A stretch of 64,000 bases of DNA, from NCBI GenBank assembly GCA_041394285.1, contig JAWKIL010000018.1, positions 82,952-146,951 on the forward strand, written 5' to 3'. Source of the DNA: CADEDH01 sp041394285 (lineage in GTDB: Bacteria; Actinomycetota; Acidimicrobiia; Acidimicrobiales; SZUA-35). The notes beneath the pieces were generated by a model. That model searched no databases. It had not been told where the DNA came from and saw only the letters and a list, made by a program, of their open reading frames with translations. Each line of letters begins with the position of its first letter. Position 1 is the stretch's first letter. Positions 8,727 through 17,368 of the stretch are shown here, piece by piece. The position numbers and the translations under genes were made by a program.

Positions 8727-10052
8727 ATGGACGCCGAGGAGAACCGCCTGCTCACCGAGTGCGGGCCGGGCACACCCGGGGGTCGGGTGCTGCGCTCGTA
8801 CTGGCAGCCGGCGGCGCTCACCGAGGAGCTAGGCCCCGAGGTGGCGGGTGACCGGCCGGTGGTGCCCGTCACCCTGCTGGGCGAGGAGCTGGTGCTGTTC
8901 CGCGATCAGCTGGGCCGGATCGGGCTGGTGTCCCGATGGTGCCCCCACCGGGGGGTCGACCTGGCCTACGGCCGGCGGGAGGAAGGCGGCCTGCGCTGTC
9001 CCTTCCACGGCTGGCTGTTCGACGTCGACGGCAACTGCCGGGAGACGCCGGCCGAGCCCGAGGGTTCCACCTTCCACACCCGGGTGCGGATCGGGTGCTA
9101 CCCGGTGGAGGAGCGCAACGGGATCATCTGGGCCTGGCTCGGCGGGGGTGAGCCGCCCCCGCTGCCCGGGCTCGATTGCTTCGCCGCCCCCGCCACCCAC
9201 GTGTTCGCCTTCAAGGGGATGTGGGCCAGCAACTGGCTCCAGGCCCACGAGGTGGGGATCGACCCGGCCCACGCCGCCTTCCTCCACCGCTTCTTCCCCC
9301 CGCCCGACGAGGCCAGCGAGCTGGCCTACGGCCTGCAGTTCCGGGCCATGGTGGCCGATACCGGCATCCCGGTGGTGAAGCTGATGCGGGAGGTCCCGGC
9401 GGCCACGATCACGGCCGAGCTCACCGCCTACGGGTTCCGGTTGCGGGCCCTGCGCAACTACCACGGCCAGTTCACCCACGTGCGGGTGTCGAACTGCATC
9501 TTCCCCAATGCCATCGCCATCGCCATGAGCCCCACGATGACGATCATGCAGTGGCACGTCCCCATCGATGACGTCAGCTGCTACTGGTACTCGATGTTCG
9601 TCAGCTACACCGACCCGGTCGACGCCGCCACCCTGCGGTCCCAGCGGATCAGCCAGGTGGAGCTGCCCAGCTACCGGCCCCGCACCGGCGCCCACGACCG
9701 CTGGGGGTACAGCGCCGAGGAGCAGGCCACCGCCACGTACACCGGGATGGGCACCGACATCAACGTGCACGACCAGTGGGCGGTGGAGTCACCCGGCCCG
9801 ATCTACGATCGGACGCAGGAGCACCTGTCGCCGGCCGACGTCGGCATCCGGACCCACCGCCGGCTGTTCCTCGCCGCCCTCCGGGATCCGTCGCCGGCAA
9901 CCCTCGTCGGCACGGCCGAGCCGGCGGCGCTCACCGGCCCCGCCGCCATCGACGCCGCCACCACCGGGACCGACTTCGACGCCGCCTGGCGCCAGGCCGA
10001 GGGCGCCCGCCGCCGGGCCAGCCCCTGGCCCGCTCCGGCGATCACCGACTGA
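8727..10052 (+). CDS. Rieske non-heme iron oxygenase, large subunit
   Basis: A 441-residue ring-hydroxylating or demethylating oxygenase. The N-terminal Rieske [2Fe-2S] ligands are CPHRG (about residues 72-76) and CPFHGW (about 92-97). The mononuclear iron site is in NWLQAHEVGIDPAHAAFLH, giving the D-x2-H-x4-H ligands. Its length and sequence style resemble phthalate 4,5-dioxygenase-type single-component oxygenases that use a separate reductase; no reductase or beta subunit is encoded nearby. GAGGAG lies 9 nt upstream of the ATG. Flanked in the operon by an FAH hydrolase and a GS-like ligase, which suggests oxidation of a conjugated or aromatic amide substrate. Confidence 0.9.
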   Translation: MDAEENRLLTECGPGTPGGRVLRSYWQPAALTEELGPEVAGDRPVVPVTLLGEELVLFRDQLGRIGLVSRWCPHRGVDLAYGRREEGGLRCPFHGWLFDVDGNCRETPAEPEGSTFHTRVRIGCYPVEERNGIIWAWLGGGEPPPLPGLDCFAAPATHVFAFKGMWASNWLQAHEVGIDPAHAAFLHRFFPPPDEASELAYGLQFRAMVADTGIPVVKLMREVPAATITAELTAYGFRLRALRNYHGQFTHVRVSNCIFPNAIAIAMSPTMTIMQWHVPIDDVSCYWYSMFVSYTDPVDAATLRSQRISQVELPSYRPRTGAHDRWGYSAEEQATATYTGMGTDINVHDQWAVESPGPIYDRTQEHLSPADVGIRTHRRLFLAALRDPSPATLVGTAEPAALTGPAAIDAATTGTDFDAAWRQAEGARRRASPWPAPAITD

Positions 10053-10057
10053 CCATC

Positions 10058-11623
10058 GTGTCGCGCCCCTCCTCCCCCATCCCCGACGCCGAGGCCGTGC
10101 TGGCCGACGCCGCCGGCCGCGGCATCCAGACGGTTCGCATCTCCTGCGTCGATCAGCACGGCCTGCTGCGCACGAAGACAGTGGATGCCGCCCGGCTGAC
10201 ATCGGTGCTGGAGCTCGGGATCGGGCTGCCGGGATCGCTGCTGGCGAAGGACACGGCCAACAACTACGCCGTGCCCCTGTGGAGCCCGTCGGGCCTGCCC
10301 ACGTTGGATGCCCTGCTCGGGGCCCAGGACATGGTGATGGTCCCCGACCCCGCCACCTGGCGGGTGCTGCCCTGGGCCGAGCGCACCGGCTGGCTGCTGT
10401 GCCACCTCCACCACGTCGGTTCGGGTGGCGCCCCGGGCGACGAGATCGCCCTGTCCACCCGGGGCCTGTGCCAGCGCGCAGTGGCCGCCCTCGGCCATCG
10501 CGGCCTCACCCTGCGGGCCGGTCTGGAGCTGGAGCTCCACCTGTTCGACGCCACCACCGGCGAGCCCATCCATCCCGGCTGGGAGCTGCTGGGCGGCCGC
10601 CACGCCGAGCTCATCCACGAGCGGGTGGAACCGATCCGGGCCGGCCTGGCCGCCCTCGGCCTGCCGCCCCGGTCGGTGGAGGTGGAGCTGGGGCCGGGCC
10701 AGGTGGAGGTCAGCTTCGACACCGACGACGCCCTGGCCACGGCCGATCAGGCCGTCCTGGTCCGCCACGCCGTGGCTGCCCTGGCCGACCGGGCCGGGAT
10801 GCGGGCCACGTTCCTGTGCCGGCCATCGGCCGGCGCCTTTCCCAGCGGCTGGCATCTCCACCAGTCCCTGGTCGATGGGCGGGGCGCCAACGCCTTCGCC
10901 CTCGCCGACACCCTGGCCGATGCGGATGCCCTCGCCGACACCCTCGCCGATGCGGATGCCCTCGCCGATGCGGATGCCCTCGCCGATGCGGATGCCCCCG
11001 ACAGCAGCGCCGGCCGAACCGGCACCGGGCCCGGCGGCACCGGGCCCGCCGGCACCGGGCCCGGCGGCACCGGAGCCCCGCCCGACCGCGGGGTCGGGCC
11101 GCCCGCTCTGTCGGCCACCGGGCGCCACTGGGTGGGCGGGCTGCTGGCCCATGCCGCCGCCTCGTGCCTGCTCACCACCCCCACCGTCAACGGGTACAAG
11201 CGGTACCGCCCCAACTCGGTGGCGCCCGACCGGATCGCCTGGAGCCCCCAGCACCGGGGGGCCATGGTCCGCCTGCTCGGCGGGGGCGCCGATCCCGCCA
11301 CCCACGTGGAGAACCGGGTGGGCGATCCGGCCGCCAATCCGTACCTGTACCTCGCCTCCCAGCTGGTGTCGGGCCTCGACGGGCTGGCGAACCAGACCGA
11401 GCCGCCGCCCCCCACCCTGTCGCCCTACGCCTCCGACGCCGGCCCGCTCCTGCCCCGCAGCCTGGGCGAGGCCATCGACGCCTTCGCCGGCAGTGAGCTG
11501 TACCGCCGGTGCTGGGGCGATGAGGTGGTCGACTACCTGGTCACTATCAAGACCAGCGAATGGCGCCGCTTCCAGTCCGCCGTCACCGACTGGGAGCTGA
11601 AGGAGTACGGGACCCTGTTCTGA
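10058..11623 (+). CDS. Glutamine-synthetase-like ligase with a repetitive insertion
   Basis: A 521-residue protein of the GS fold, probably ligating glutamate to an amine rather than to ammonia. Catalytic elements are present: GLELELHLF (metal Glu 157/159), ELGPGQVE (Glu 210/217), GWHLHQS (His 266), NGYKRYRPNS and HVENRVGDP. Start is the GTG at 10058, 5 nt after the Rieske stop. Residues about 281-349, exactly where family members have a short loop before the conserved GGLLAHA helix, hold an inserted A/D/L repeat followed by GTGP repeats. Comparable Rieske plus GS-like pairs (TdnQ/AtdA1 with aniline dioxygenase) make gamma-glutamylanilide. Function here is inferred from that context. Confidence 0.85.
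   Translation: MSRPSSPIPDAEAVLADAAGRGIQTVRISCVDQHGLLRTKTVDAARLTSVLELGIGLPGSLLAKDTANNYAVPLWSPSGLPTLDALLGAQDMVMVPDPATWRVLPWAERTGWLLCHLHHVGSGGAPGDEIALSTRGLCQRAVAALGHRGLTLRAGLELELHLFDATTGEPIHPGWELLGGRHAELIHERVEPIRAGLAALGLPPRSVEVELGPGQVEVSFDTDDALATADQAVLVRHAVAALADRAGMRATFLCRPSAGAFPSGWHLHQSLVDGRGANAFALADTLADADALADTLADADALADADALADADAPDSSAGRTGTGPGGTGPAGTGPGGTGAPPDRGVGPPALSATGRHWVGGLLAHAAASCLLTTPTVNGYKRYRPNSVAPDRIAWSPQHRGAMVRLLGGGADPATHVENRVGDPAANPYLYLASQLVSGLDGLANQTEPPPPTLSPYASDAGPLLPRSLGEAIDAFAGSELYRRCWGDEVVDYLVTIKTSEWRRFQSAVTDWELKEYGTLF
10898..11074 (+). repeat. In-frame tandem repeats inside the GS-like gene
   Basis: Bases 10898-11002 repeat an 18-nt unit reading ALADAD with shorter ALADTL units. 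Bases 11018-11074 repeat a 15-nt unit reading GTGPG/GTGPA. All units are multiples of three so the frame is kept. This looks like recent slippage expansion in a surface loop. Confidence 0.85.
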
Positions 11624-11625
11624 AC

Positions 11626-11665
11626 AGGCCGCCGGCCGAGCCCCGCAGAGCCCGGCCGGCGGCCT
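11626..11665. terminator. 12-bp perfect palindrome between convergent genes
   Basis: AGGCCGCCGGCC (11626-11637) and its exact inverse complement (11654-11665) flank a 16-nt loop, just after the GS-like stop and before the convergent subtilase stop. Likely a two-way terminator. Confidence 0.6.
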
Positions 11666-11692
11666 CGCAGCGGTGGTGCAGCGGCGGCGCCG

Positions 11693-13786
11693 TCAGCGCA
11701 CCGTGATCGTGATGGAGCGCCCGGCGTCGATGGTGAGGGCGACGGCACCGTCGCCGGTGCCGTCGGCTCCGCCCGGTGCCGACGCCGAGGCGGGTGCTCC
11801 GGAGCCGTCCGGAGCAGCCGGACCAAGATCGGCTCCGCCGCGGGTGCTGCCGTTCACGGCCACACCGGGCCCCGCTGTGGCGTCGGCCGCCAACGGCAAC
11901 CCGGGGGCGGACGGCCGCCAGAACGTGTAGCTCCAGCTCGCCGACCAGCGGTAGCTCCACGAGGCCGGCGTGCCGTTGGCCTTGAGGAGCAGCCGGTTGA
12001 ACCGCACGTCATGGCCCGCCCTGGGTACCAGGACGTTGCCCGGATTGGGCCGGTACTCGAAGCGGTCGATCTCCTGGGTCCAGTCGGGGTTGTGGGAGGT
12101 GAGGGTGAACGAGTCGAGCCGCACGGTGTTGATGCCAGGGTTGTAGAGCCGGGCGGTCAACCGCATGAACGCCGCGCCCCCGATGAACTCCACCGCCGGC
12201 GTGACCTCGTACCACAGCTTGGAGGCCGCCTCCAGCGCTCGTCGGGCGTCGATGCGGCCGTAGCCGGTGAAGTCGTCCTTGCCGGCCACGCCCAGATCGA
12301 CCGTGGTCATCTTGATCAGCTCCTCGACCTCCCAGCCCCGCAGCTCGGGATCGAGCGACAGGATGAGAGCCATCAGGCCCGCCACGTGCGGTGTGGCCGA
12401 CGAGGTGCCGTTGAACTTCGGGGTGTAGTTCCCGCCGGCGTAGCCGGCCGCACCCATCATGTCGGTGGTGAAGATGTGGACCCCGGGTGCTACCACGTCC
12501 ACCTCCGGCCCGGCGCTCGATCCCCACCAGTTCTCGCCGTCCAAGCTGGTGAGAGACTTGCGCTGGTCCCACTCGTTCGAGGCCCCGACCGCCAGCAGCC
12601 CCCGCACCGTGGGCGACAGCCTGGCCGGGTAGATGACCGGAACACCTTCCTTGTTGCCGCTGGCGGCCGCCATGGCGCACCCTCGGCCGCCCCGCCCGTT
12701 GGTGGCGGCGTAGGTGAGGGCGTTGGTCACCGCGGTGCTCGGGCTCACGCTGTAGGAGTTCGAGAGAACATCGGCGCCCCGATCGACCGCGGTTCGGATC
12801 CCGTTCGCCACCTTGGCGCTGTCGGTGTCCCAGAACCCGTTGCCGATGCCCTTGGCGATGCGCACCGGCAGCACCCGGCATCCCGGGGCGACACCGGCTC
12901 CACCCCGACCGTTGCCGCGCACGGCGGCTACGATCCCGGCGCACGCGGTGCCGTGGGCGTCGTTGCCGTTGGGCTGGGGGTTGTTGTCGCCGTCGTAGGC
13001 GTCGAAGCCCGGCAGCTTCAGCGACAGGTCCTCGTGGGTGAGGTCGACACCCTCGTCGATCACGGCCACGCTGATGGTGGAGACTCCCGACGTGATCGCC
13101 CAGGCCTCGGCGGCCCTGATCTTGGCCAGGCCCCATTGGCTGGACAGGTTGGGATCCGGCGCGGCCGTGCCGTCCAGCGTGCCCTCGAACGATGGCCCGC
13201 CCCCCGCCGGCAGGTTGAGCTCGCCCGGCCGGTCCAGAACGGCGCTGCCGTTGCCTGCCGCCACCGATCCCGGCTGGACGACGACCTGCGCGAAGTTCGG
13301 CTCGGCGTAGTCCACGTCGATTGCCTCGTGGAGCGTGTTGGCCACGTCGATGGAGTCACCGCTGGCACCAACCGAGATCAGATAGGCGCCAGGCTCGGGG
13401 TAGTCGGGCTGCACCACGGTCGCTCCCATCCCCGTGATGCGGCCCTGGGCGGCCGTAACCGACACCCCGTCGTTGAACTTCACGATCACCTCGCCCACCG
13501 GGACGAGAACGACCTCCTCGGGCGTATCGGTCTCGTACACCGGGGTCGTCGGCTCGTCGCCCCCCTCGGCCGCGGACGCCGGGGCCAGGGCGGCGCCGGC
13601 ATCGGCCTTCACCAGGACTAGATCCCGGTCGGGTATCGCCAGCACGCCGCCGCTCCCGCCGGACGAGTCGAGCGCAGCCGTCATCCCGGCATCGGGCGCG
13701 TGCACCGCTACCCAGGCCGGCGAGGGGTGCAGGGCGATTCTGTTTCCATCGGCCCAGTAGTAGCGATCGGTGGCCGTGTCGGTCAT
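11693..13786 (-). CDS. S8 subtilisin-like serine protease, no visible signal peptide
   Basis: A 697-residue protein. Residues about 90-170 resemble a fervidolysin/I9-type propeptide (EVIVKFNDGVS...). The S8 domain spans about 215-530 with Asp 244 (VAVIDEGVD), His 278 (NDAHGTACAG), oxyanion Asn 378 (ASGN) and Ser 462 (FNGTSSATPHVAG). A C-terminal beta-type region follows, with a repetitive Trp-Ser stretch and a low-complexity Gly/Ala/Pro tail. The N-terminus (MTDTATDRYYW) has no hydrophobic signal although subtilases are usually exported. The ATG at 13786 has a strong GAAGGAGGG upstream, so the start is firm. It may act in the cytosol or leave by a non-classical route. Confidence 0.9.
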   Translation of the reverse strand: MTDTATDRYYWADGNRIALHPSPAWVAVHAPDAGMTAALDSSGGSGGVLAIPDRDLVLVKADAGAALAPASAAEGGDEPTTPVYETDTPEEVVLVPVGEVIVKFNDGVSVTAAQGRITGMGATVVQPDYPEPGAYLISVGASGDSIDVANTLHEAIDVDYAEPNFAQVVVQPGSVAAGNGSAVLDRPGELNLPAGGGPSFEGTLDGTAAPDPNLSSQWGLAKIRAAEAWAITSGVSTISVAVIDEGVDLTHEDLSLKLPGFDAYDGDNNPQPNGNDAHGTACAGIVAAVRGNGRGGAGVAPGCRVLPVRIAKGIGNGFWDTDSAKVANGIRTAVDRGADVLSNSYSVSPSTAVTNALTYAATNGRGGRGCAMAAASGNKEGVPVIYPARLSPTVRGLLAVGASNEWDQRKSLTSLDGENWWGSSAGPEVDVVAPGVHIFTTDMMGAAGYAGGNYTPKFNGTSSATPHVAGLMALILSLDPELRGWEVEELIKMTTVDLGVAGKDDFTGYGRIDARRALEAASKLWYEVTPAVEFIGGAAFMRLTARLYNPGINTVRLDSFTLTSHNPDWTQEIDRFEYRPNPGNVLVPRAGHDVRFNRLLLKANGTPASWSYRWSASWSYTFWRPSAPGLPLAADATAGPGVAVNGSTRGGADLGPAAPDGSGAPASASAPGGADGTGDGAVALTIDAGRSITITVR

Positions 13787-13907
13787 CGGTGACCCTCCTT
13801 CTCGTCGCTCCGGTTCAGAGCTCGGTCATGGGCTAAGAGCACGGCTGGTGGATCTGGATACGACCGGGGCGAGATTCGCCGGCTGCCAGCGGCCGCGCCT
13901 CGTCCAC

Positions 13908-13913
13908 TAGGGT
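13908..13913 (+). promoter_or_regulatory. -10 box TAGGGT, leaderless epimerase transcript
   Basis: TAGGGT ends 7 nt before the ATG at 13921. Confidence 0.5.
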
Positions 13914-13920
13914 CCGGGCC

Positions 13921-15075
13921 ATGCGCATTCTCGTCATCGGGGGGACGGGGCCCACGGGGCCCTTCATCGTCAACGGGCTGGTGGAGCGGGGCCACCAGGT
14001 CACGATCTTCCACACCGGCCGCCACGAGGTCGACAGCCTGCCGCCCCCGGAGGTGGTGCCCCACATCCACGGCGACCCCTTCGACGCCGACTCGGTGGCC
14101 GCCTGCCTCGACGGCCAGACCTGGGACGTCGTCTTCGCCATGTACGGCCGGCTGCGCATGCTGGTGGAGTACCTGGTGGGCAAGACCCCCCGCCTGTTCT
14201 CCATCGGCGGGGTGCCGGTGTACCCCGGCTTCGCCAACGACGTCGACCGCTTCCCCGACGGCATGCGGTTCCCCTCGGCCGAGGACGACGCCTATCCCCC
14301 GCTGGGCCGCGCCACCTCGCTCAGCGACCCGTCGAAGCGGGCCGACAACCGCTCGGAGAAGGTGGCCAAGATCATCCAGAGCGAGGCCATGGTGTTCGAC
14401 CGCCACCCCGACGCCACCCACTTTCGCTACCCCTACATCTACGGGCCCCACCAGGTGGTGCCGAAGGAGTGGGCGATCGTCAAGCGCGCCCTCGACGGTC
14501 GCAAGCCCCTGATCCTGGCCGACGGGGGCCGCACGGTGGAGTCGTCGGCCTACGTGGAGAACGTGGCTGCCGCCGTGCTGGCCGCCGTGGACCGCATCGA
14601 CGTGTCGGCCGGGCGGGTCTACAACGTGGCCGACGACGAGCTGTTCAGCCGGCTCCAGGTGGTGCAGGTGGTGGAGGAGGTGCTGGGCCACACCTTCGAG
14701 CGGATCAACCTGCCGTTCGAGGTGGCGTCGCCCGCCTACCCCACGATCCACCACCATTCGAGCCAGCACCGGATCGTCGACACCACCCGCATCCGCACCG
14801 AGCTGGGCTACAAAGACGTCGTGGCGCCGCTGGAGGCCCTGCGCCACACGATCCGGTGGCAGGTGGCCAACCTGCCGGCCGACCACGAGCGGGTCATGAA
14901 GGTGTTGCAGGACCCGTTCGACTACGCCGCCGAGGACCGCCTGGCCGAGCTGTACCGCCAGCTGGTCACCGACGCCGCCGCCGTGCCCTTCGAACGCAAC
15001 CCCGGCTACTCGTCGGGCTACTACGGCCCAGAGGAGAACCCCGGCGGCAAGCGGGCCGGGATGCGGGCCACCTGA
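13921..15075 (+). CDS. NAD(P)-dependent epimerase/dehydratase (extended SDR)
   Basis: A 384-residue Rossmann-fold protein with GGTGPTGP (residues 8-15) for NAD(P). The usual YxxxK is not obvious: RSEKVAKIIQSE lies where the active-site helix should be, and RYPYIYGPHQ matches the downstream RxxxxYGP element, so the family is clear but the catalytic tyrosine is uncertain. The C-terminal HHHSSQHRIVDTTRI region is typical of an NAD-dependent epimerase subgroup in actinobacteria. Leaderless by its -10 box. Its TGA abuts the AraC stop codon on the other strand with no gap (shared TGATCA). Confidence 0.8.
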   Translation: MRILVIGGTGPTGPFIVNGLVERGHQVTIFHTGRHEVDSLPPPEVVPHIHGDPFDADSVAACLDGQTWDVVFAMYGRLRMLVEYLVGKTPRLFSIGGVPVYPGFANDVDRFPDGMRFPSAEDDAYPPLGRATSLSDPSKRADNRSEKVAKIIQSEAMVFDRHPDATHFRYPYIYGPHQVVPKEWAIVKRALDGRKPLILADGGRTVESSAYVENVAAAVLAAVDRIDVSAGRVYNVADDELFSRLQVVQVVEEVLGHTFERINLPFEVASPAYPTIHHHSSQHRIVDTTRIRTELGYKDVVAPLEALRHTIRWQVANLPADHERVMKVLQDPFDYAAEDRLAELYRQLVTDAAAVPFERNPGYSSGYYGPEENPGGKRAGMRAT

Positions 15076-15912
15076 TCAGGCCGGCACCGGGCCGGCCGGG
15101 GGGCGGGCCGCCCGGCGGGAGCCGGCGCCGAAAGCAGCGGGGGTGATCCCGGTGTGGCGCCGGAAGTGCCGGGTCAGGTGCGCCTGGTCCACGAAGCCGA
15201 CCTCGGCCGCCACCTGGGCCGGCGGCACCCCGTCGAGGAGACGGGTCCGGGCGGCGTCGATCCGTCGGCCGGTGAGATAGGCGTGGGGTGGCAGCCCGTA
15301 GGCGGCCCGGAACGACCGCACCAGATGGGCCACCGAGCGGTAGAGGGCGGCGGCCGCGTCGACGAGGCGCACCTCGCTCAGCGGGGTCTCGTCGAGGTGG
15401 CGGCGCAGGCGCCGGGCCACCGCCCGCTCCGGCGGCGGAGGGGCCGCCGGGTGCCGGGCCAGGTGGGCCGAGATACGTTCGGCCCCCACGGCCACGGCCG
15501 ACTCGGCCGCCATCGGATCGCCCGCGGCCAGATGGCGGTGGGCGTCGGCCAGGCAGCCCGCGAGGTCGGGGTCGGCCAGGGGCCCCACATCGACGGCCCG
15601 CCCCACCAGCCGGTCGGCCAGCCAGGTTTCGTCGAGGTAGAGCACCCGCTTGGTCATCCCGGCCGGCCCCGGGCGCCCGTCGTGCATCACCCCGGGCGGG
15701 AGCACGTGCACGGTGCGGCGCCCGCCGTCGCGTTGGCGGCGGTCGAGGTCGTACCGCACCGCCCCACCGTCGACCAGCAGCACGGTCCAGCGGTCATGGC
15801 AGTGCGGCGGGTAGGCGAACCCGACGAGCCGGGCGTGGAGCACCTCGCCCACCCCGGCCACCGGCGGGCGCCAGGCCACCACCTGTGATCCCGATCCCGG
15901 TGGCTGGTCCAT
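15076..15912 (-). CDS. AraC-family transcriptional regulator
   Basis: A 278-residue regulator. An N-terminal cupin-like sensing domain (FAYPPHCHDRWTVLLVDGG, HVLPPGVMHDGRP) is followed by the two helix-turn-helix motifs of AraC, ending in the conserved VGFVDQAHLTRHFRRHTGITPAAF. The start ATG at 15912 has TACGTT 6 nt upstream, consistent with a leaderless message; the longer open frame runs through the divergent DUF2000 gene. The 48-nt divergent spacing suggests that it regulates the DUF2000 gene, itself, or both. Confidence 0.88.
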   Translation of the reverse strand: MDQPPGSGSQVVAWRPPVAGVGEVLHARLVGFAYPPHCHDRWTVLLVDGGAVRYDLDRRQRDGGRRTVHVLPPGVMHDGRPGPAGMTKRVLYLDETWLADRLVGRAVDVGPLADPDLAGCLADAHRHLAAGDPMAAESAVAVGAERISAHLARHPAAPPPPERAVARRLRRHLDETPLSEVRLVDAAAALYRSVAHLVRSFRAAYGLPPHAYLTGRRIDAARTRLLDGVPPAQVAAEVGFVDQAHLTRHFRRHTGITPAAFGAGSRRAARPPAGPVPA

Positions 15913-15918
15913 GTCAAG

Positions 15919-15924
15919 AACGTA
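15919..15924 (-). promoter_or_regulatory. -10 box TACGTT, leaderless araC transcript
   Basis: TACGTT (minus strand) ends 6 nt before the ATG at 15912. TACAAC at 15949-15954 on the plus strand is equally placed for the divergent DUF2000 gene but lacks the final T. Confidence 0.45.
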
Positions 15925-15960
15925 CAAGACGGCCGCCCGGCCACCACGTACAACGGCCCC

Positions 15961-16401
15961 ATGGACACGACGACGGCGTCGAGCTGGACTTCGATGGGAT
16001 GCAAGGTGGCGGTGGCGGTGCGGGACGACCTGGCCCAGTGGCAGCGTCTCAACGTCAAGGCCTTCCTGGTGAGCGGGATCGGGACGGCCCGGCCCGACCT
16101 GATCGGCCGGCCCTACACCGATGGCGACGGCCGGGCCTACCTCCCGATGCTGGGTCTCCCGGTGCTGGTGCACGCCGGCCCGGCGGACGCGCTGCGGCGG
16201 GCGTTCGACCGGGCCTGCGAGCGTGGCCTGGCAGTGGCCGTCTACACCGACGAGCTGTTCAGCACCGGCAACGACGTCGACAACCGGGCGGCGGTGGCGG
16301 CCGTGCCCACGGCCGAGCTGTGCCTGGCCGGCTTCGCCGTGGCCGGAGACGCCAAGCAGGTCGACAAGGCCTTCGACAAGCTCCGCCTCCATCCGGCGTG
16401 A
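15961..16401 (+). CDS. DUF2000 family protein
   Basis: A 146-residue protein matching the DUF2000 pattern: KVAVAVRDDLAQWQRLNVKAFL near the N-terminus, IGRPYTDGDGRAYLPMLG in the middle, VYTDELFSTGNDVDNRAAV later and a closing DKLRLHP. The family is compact, cytosolic, often next to AraC regulators or in antibiotic-tolerance contexts, and has no assigned reaction. It diverges from the AraC gene with 48 nt between start codons, making it the likely target of that regulator. Confidence 0.8.
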   Translation: MDTTTASSWTSMGCKVAVAVRDDLAQWQRLNVKAFLVSGIGTARPDLIGRPYTDGDGRAYLPMLGLPVLVHAGPADALRRAFDRACERGLAVAVYTDELFSTGNDVDNRAAVAAVPTAELCLAGFAVAGDAKQVDKAFDKLRLHPA

Positions 16402-16467
16402 GCCCGGGCCGACGCCGGGCCGGCAGCGGGCCGACGACGGGTGGCTCAGCAGCGTCCGGCAGCCGCC

Positions 16468-17367
16468 TCAGGAGGGGCGAACCGTGGGGATCCAGCTCGC
16501 TATCGCCTGGCCGATCTCGTCGGGCGAATCCTCCTGGATGAAGTGGCTGCCGGCCACCGTCACCTCGGTGGTGTTGGGCCAATTCCGGGCGTAGTCGAGC
16601 TGGGCCCCGCACAGGATCGCGCCCGGCTCGGCCGAGATCAGCAGCTTGGGCACGGGGCTCGACGCCAGCCATTCGGCGTAGTCGGCCACGATGGCCACCA
16701 CGTCGGCCGGCTCGCCGTCGATCGGGATCTGGCGGGGCCAGGTGAGCGTGGGGCGGCGGCTCTCCCCCGGCTCCCGGAACGGGCGGCGGTACTCGTCGAG
16801 CTCGGCCTCGGTCAGCTCCCGCAGGACGGAGCCCGGCAGCACGCGCTCGATGAAGATGTTGCGCTCCAGCACCATGGCGTCGCCGGCATCGGACCGGAAC
16901 CCGAGGAACACGGGGCGGGCCTTCTCCGGCCACTCCTCCAGCACCAGCGGCCGCACGATGCTCTCCATGTGGGCGATGCCGGCCACCGCCTCCCGGTGGC
17001 GGTTGGCCCAGTCGAACCCGAGGGCCGAGCCCCAGTCGTGCAGCACCAGCACGGCCCGGCCGCCGCTTTCGGCCAGGCCCAGATGATCGAGCAGCCCGTC
17101 GAGATAGCGGCGGTGCTCGACGAACGAGTAGGAGCCGGGCCCGCTGTCGGGCAGCTTGTCCGAGTCGCCCATCCCGATCAGGTCGGGGGCGATGCACCGC
17201 CCCAGCCCGGCCAGGTGGGGGATCACGTTGCGCCACAGGTACGACGAGGTGGGGTTGCCATGGAGGAGCAGGATCGGGTCTCCCGCCCCCACCTCCACCC
17301 AGGCCATGGTGCGGCCCTCGATCTCGGCGGTGTGCTTGGGCCAGGGCATGTCGGGTGCGAGGGGCAT
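16468..17367 (-). CDS. Haloalkane dehalogenase (alpha/beta hydrolase)
   Basis: A 299-residue alpha/beta hydrolase with a complete dehalogenase active site. Nucleophile Asp 111 with halide-binding Trp 112 is in VLHDWGSALGF; the second halide ligand is Asn 38 in HGNPTSSYLWRN. Catalytic acid Glu 135 is in AHMESIVRP and base His 275 in GSHFIQEDSP. The Asn38/Glu135 layout is that of the HLD-II (DhaA/LinB) subfamily, which turns haloalkanes into alcohols and halide. Its ATG follows the Anbu stop by 1 nt, so the two are translationally coupled, an unexpected pairing. Confidence 0.9.
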   Translation of the reverse strand: MPLAPDMPWPKHTAEIEGRTMAWVEVGAGDPILLLHGNPTSSYLWRNVIPHLAGLGRCIAPDLIGMGDSDKLPDSGPGSYSFVEHRRYLDGLLDHLGLAESGGRAVLVLHDWGSALGFDWANRHREAVAGIAHMESIVRPLVLEEWPEKARPVFLGFRSDAGDAMVLERNIFIERVLPGSVLRELTEAELDEYRRPFREPGESRRPTLTWPRQIPIDGEPADVVAIVADYAEWLASSPVPKLLISAEPGAILCGAQLDYARNWPNTTEVTVAGSHFIQEDSPDEIGQAIASWIPTVRPS

Positions 17368-17368
17368 G

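Noticed and set aside
16399..16448. TGAGCC/GGCTCA palindrome between the DUF2000 and dehalogenase genes as a terminator
   Set aside because: Only six outer base pairs, with repetitive CGGGCCG between; too weak to call.
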